A DNA stretch of 33,953 bases, from contig CAKQSI010000023.1 in assembly GCA_934272745.1 (NCBI GenBank), positions 1-33,953 of the forward strand, given 5' to 3'. Shown here piece by piece: positions 31,498-33,953 of this stretch (within the stretch, counting starts at the first letter, position 1; each line of letters starts with the position of its first letter). The stretch is from an uncultured Clostridia bacterium (lineage in GTDB: Bacteria; Bacillota; Clostridia; Christensenellales; Borkfalkiaceae). The notes beneath the pieces were generated by a model, which had not been told where the DNA came from, ran no database searches, and saw only the letters and a list, made by a program, of their open reading frames with translations. The position numbers and the translations under genes are program-made.

Positions 31498-32934
31498 TTA
31501 GACGTTGACCTCTCCCTTTTCTCCGAGGAGCGCCGCGTGCTTTTGCAAAACGGGATCGATTTCTTCCGAAAGGAAATCTTCCACCTGCCGGGGCGCGCGA
31601 CCGACGAAGTTTTTGGGGTCGAGAATACTTTCAAACCTGCCCGCGACCGAAGCAAAATCCGGATCGGCAGCGAGAAGTTCCAAAAGGTTGTTCTTTTCGC
31701 CGCGAACTTTGACGTTTTCTCCCGCCTGCATGGAATAAACGCGGATTTTTTCGTGCAACTTTTGCCGGTCGCCGCCCGCCTTAACGCATTCCATCAGGAT
31801 GTTTTCGGTCGCCATAAAAGGCAACTCCTCGTCAATATGGCGGCGGATCATCTTGTCGTACACCACCATATTTTCGGAAATATTGAGGTAAAGATTCAAA
31901 ATGCCGTCCACGGCTAAAAACGCCTGTCCGATGACGATGCGACGGTTTGCGGAATCGTCCAGCGTGCGTTCCAGCCACTGGGTGGAAGCGGTCATTGCGC
32001 AGTTTAAGGGCAAACTTTCCACAAAGCGCGCAAGCGAACAGATGCGTTCCGAACGCATGGGGTTGCGCTTATACGCCATGGCGGAAGAACCGATCTGTGA
32101 TTTTTCAAACGGTTCCTCCATCTCCTTTTTATGCTGAAGCAGGCGGAGATCGTTTGCAAACCGATAGCAGGACTGGGCGATCATGGAAAGCACGCACAGC
32201 ACGTTGTAATCGAATTTCCGGGGATAGGTCTGCCCGGTCACGCCGAATTCCCGCGCGTAGCCCATTTCGTTTACCACGAACCGGTCGAGCGCCTTGACCT
32301 TTTCGCCGTCGCCGTTAAACAGATCGAGGAAGCTTGCCTGCGTACCCGTCGTCCCTTTCACGCCGCGCAGGCGGACGTGCGATTTGACGTCCGAAAGCGC
32401 TTCGTAATCCAAAAGCAGATCTTCCAGCCAAAGCGTGGTGCGTTTGCCCACCGTGGTCAGCTGCGCGGGCTGAAAGTGCGTAAAGCCGAGCGTAGGCAGG
32501 TCTTTATATTTCAGCGCGAAGTCCGAAAGTTTTTTCATCACGTTGACCAGTTTTTTCAAAACCAAGTCCAGCGCGCGATCCATAATAATGAGGTCGGCGT
32601 TGTCGGTCACGTAGCAACTGGTTGCTCCCAGATGAATGATAGGCATTGCGGACGGCGCAACTTCGCCAAAAGCGTGTACGTGCGCCATGACGTCGTGCCG
32701 CACCTTTTTTTCGATTTCCGCAACGCGGTCATAGTCGATATCCGAAACGTGCGCTTCCATCTCGGCGATCTGTCCGTCCGTGATGGGAAGCCCTAATTTT
32801 TGTTCACCTTTGGCAAGCGCGATCCAGAGTTTACGGAAAAGCGTGTAGCGTTCGTCATCCGAAAAGAGTTTCGCCATTTCGGGCGTGGCGTAACGGGTGA
32901 TCAGCGGATTGGTATAAATGTCGTGTCTTTCCAT
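31498..32934 (-). CDS. purB: Adenylosuccinate lyase
   Basis: This is a 478-residue fumarase/aspartase-superfamily enzyme that cleaves SAICAR and adenylosuccinate in purine synthesis. The superfamily signature GSSAMAYKRNP is at 282-292, with the flexible catalytic serine in it. GATSCYVTDN (103-112) and GFTHFQPAQ with His153 complete the active site. AAAGGAAG precedes the ATG. It stands alone, with repeat-containing gaps on both sides and no other purine gene in view. Confidence 0.97.
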   Translation of the reverse strand: MERHDIYTNPLITRYATPEMAKLFSDDERYTLFRKLWIALAKGEQKLGLPITDGQIAEMEAHVSDIDYDRVAEIEKKVRHDVMAHVHAFGEVAPSAMPIIHLGATSCYVTDNADLIIMDRALDLVLKKLVNVMKKLSDFALKYKDLPTLGFTHFQPAQLTTVGKRTTLWLEDLLLDYEALSDVKSHVRLRGVKGTTGTQASFLDLFNGDGEKVKALDRFVVNEMGYAREFGVTGQTYPRKFDYNVLCVLSMIAQSCYRFANDLRLLQHKKEMEEPFEKSQIGSSAMAYKRNPMRSERICSLARFVESLPLNCAMTASTQWLERTLDDSANRRIVIGQAFLAVDGILNLYLNISENMVVYDKMIRRHIDEELPFMATENILMECVKAGGDRQKLHEKIRVYSMQAGENVKVRGEKNNLLELLAADPDFASVAGRFESILDPKNFVGRAPRQVEDFLSEEIDPVLQKHAALLGEKGEVNV

Positions 32935-33138
32935 AGGTCGTCTTCCTTTCCGCCGGAACGTGCGGCGGGGATTGGTCTTTTTGCTCCGGAACCGGCGATG
33001 CTTGTTGCGCCGGAACGGGCATCGTTTTTACGCCGGAACGGGCATCGTTTTTACGCCGGAACGGGCGTCGTTTTTACGCCGGAACGGGCGGAGCCGAAGT
33101 TATAGGATTTGCAGAAATTTTGCGCCGAGCTTTCCCCT
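32935..33138. other. Gap between ppiB and purB filled by a tandem array
   Basis: Most of these 204 bases consist of a 23-bp tandem repeat and decayed relatives of its unit. No gene or clear terminator is seen. The purB ribosome binding site is at the left end. Confidence 0.7.
33008..33090. repeat. Tandem 23-bp repeat, nearly four copies
   Basis: Units start at 33008, 33031, 33054 and 33077 with CGCCGGAACGGGC(A/G)TCG followed by a T-run. One decayed unit (CTCCGGAACCGGCGATG) and a further CGCCGGAACG at about 32951 lie to the left. Confidence 0.93.
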
Positions 33139-33663
33139 TTATCTGCCGTATTTTTCGGGCGCGGGATAGGTTTCGCCAAAGAGTTCCGCCGTGACCTTTT
33201 TCATTTTCTGCGGAGTCAGGGGGCGATCGGCATAGTCGGTCTTGGTGTTTGCGATCTCGTCCACAACGTCCATTCCCTCGATGACTTTACCGAACGCGGC
33301 GTATTGCCCGTCCAGATGCGGACTGTTTTTATGCATAACAAAAAACTGCGAACAGGCGCTGTTCGGCAGCATGGTGCGCGCCATGGAAAGCACGCCACGC
33401 TCGTGTTTCAGGTGGTTAGGGAATCCGTTTTTGGTAAACTCGCCGCGAATGGTATATCCCGCGCCGCCGGTTCCCGTACCCGTAGGGTCTCCGCCCTGAA
33501 TCATAAACCCGCTGATAACGCGGTGAAAAATCACGCCGTCGTAAAAGCCGCTCGCGACCAAAGATAAAAAGTTGTTGACCGTGTTGGGCGCGATCTCGGG
33601 ATAGAGTTCCGCGCGGAAGATCTTGCCGTTTTCCATTTCAAAAGTAACGATAGGGTTTTTCAT
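33139..33663 (-). CDS. ppiB: Peptidyl-prolyl cis-trans isomerase, cyclophilin type
   Basis: This is a 174-residue cytosolic cyclophilin with no signal peptide. It catalyses proline isomerisation in folding. The active-site FHR is at 46-48 with the catalytic arginine. QGGDPTGTGTGGAGY begins at 56, SQFF is at 105-108, and LDGQYAAFGKV follows. AGGA precedes the ATG, which overlaps the upstream deaminase stop by 4 bases (ATGA). Confidence 0.95.
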   Translation of the reverse strand: MKNPIVTFEMENGKIFRAELYPEIAPNTVNNFLSLVASGFYDGVIFHRVISGFMIQGGDPTGTGTGGAGYTIRGEFTKNGFPNHLKHERGVLSMARTMLPNSACSQFFVMHKNSPHLDGQYAAFGKVIEGMDVVDEIANTKTDYADRPLTPQKMKKVTAELFGETYPAPEKYGR

Positions 33664-33953
33664 GCTTGTTCCTCGTATTTTTCAAGTTTTACGCCGGCTT
33701 CGTCAAACAGGCGGACGGAAAATTCGTCCGGGTACGCATATTCGTACACGACGCGTTTGATACCGGAATTGATGATCATTTTGCAGCAGATAACGCAGGG
33801 CTGATGGGTACAGTACAGCGTGGCACCTTCTAACCGGATGCCCATTTTTGCCGCCTGCGCGATGGCGTTTTGTTCGGCATGGACGCCGTAGCAAAGTTCG
33901 TGCTTAGTTCCGCTGGGAATATTGAGTTTGCGGCGCAGACATTCCTGCCGCTC
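33660..33953 (-). CDS. dCMP deaminase (ComEB-like), 5' end beyond the window
   Basis: This is the last 97 codons of a zinc-dependent deaminase that makes dUMP from dCMP for thymidylate synthesis. The HAE zinc/catalytic motif is in YGVHAEQNAI, and PCVIC supplies the two cysteines. Their spacing and the sequence GATLYCTHQPC fit the dCMP deaminase/ComEB family. The reading frame runs off the right edge, so the start is not seen. It overlaps ppiB by 4 bases, implying one transcript. Confidence 0.92.
   Translation of the reverse strand, partial: ERQECLRRKLNIPSGTKHELCYGVHAEQNAIAQAAKMGIRLEGATLYCTHQPCVICCKMIINSGIKRVVYEYAYPDEFSVRLFDEAGVKLEKYEEQA

Noticed and set aside
33008..33090. CRISPR array
   Set aside because: Units are directly adjacent 23-bp tandem copies without unique spacers, and no cas genes are present.

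Overview
The window reads as part of the chromosome of an anaerobic, endospore-forming member of the Clostridia (Bacillota), probably an uncultured lineage. The evidence is a complete spoIIIA operon (AA to AH), an IspH-ribosomal protein S1 fusion typical of clostridia, a sodium-pumping biotin decarboxylase, and strong AAGGAG-type ribosome binding sites on most genes. Almost all genes are on the minus strand and are ordinary chromosomal genes. I see no prophage, insertion sequence with a transposase, CRISPR array or defence island.

Right to left in the direction of transcription: a dCMP deaminase cut by the window edge, ppiB and purB (33.95-31.5 kb); tRNA-Trp on the plus strand, divergent from rnhA (31.2-30.6 kb); an operon of a VTT-domain membrane protein, dinB, galT and galE (30.2-25.5 kb) that ends in a strong terminator; the oadA-oadG-biotin carrier-oadB operon with its own consensus promoter and terminator (25.3-21.6 kb); a HI0933-family flavoprotein; then cmk-plsC-ispH/rpsA (20.2-16.4 kb). 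A 735-base stretch without a convincing gene follows (15.6-16.4 kb). It holds a MITE-like repeat and several hairpins. The only plus-strand protein operon is next (13.35-15.64 kb): a TetR-family repressor, an ABC ATPase and an ABC permease, with a consensus promoter overlapped by a palindromic operator.

Divergent from it is the spoIIIA operon (13.25-7.37 kb), which builds the mother-cell side of the channel between mother cell and forespore. It is followed, in an order familiar from clostridia, by asp23, nusB, folD, ispA, nadK, argR and recN, and then by a TcdA-like enzyme. xseA/xseB, dxs and tlyA, often found in this run, are absent here, and spoIVB does not follow recN.

The most notable non-genic signals are two. 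First, a dispersed repeat with terminal inverted repeats lies at 16074-16352, and the end of a second copy lies at 24-88. Both copies sit just downstream of a minus-strand stop codon, and their ends look like rho-independent terminators. Second, short GC-rich tandem duplications are scattered through gaps and even coding ends, especially in the spoIIIA operon. One of them has become a ten-residue protein repeat at the N-terminus of SpoIIIAA. I see no system that I can confidently call new. The repeat family is the best candidate for follow-up.
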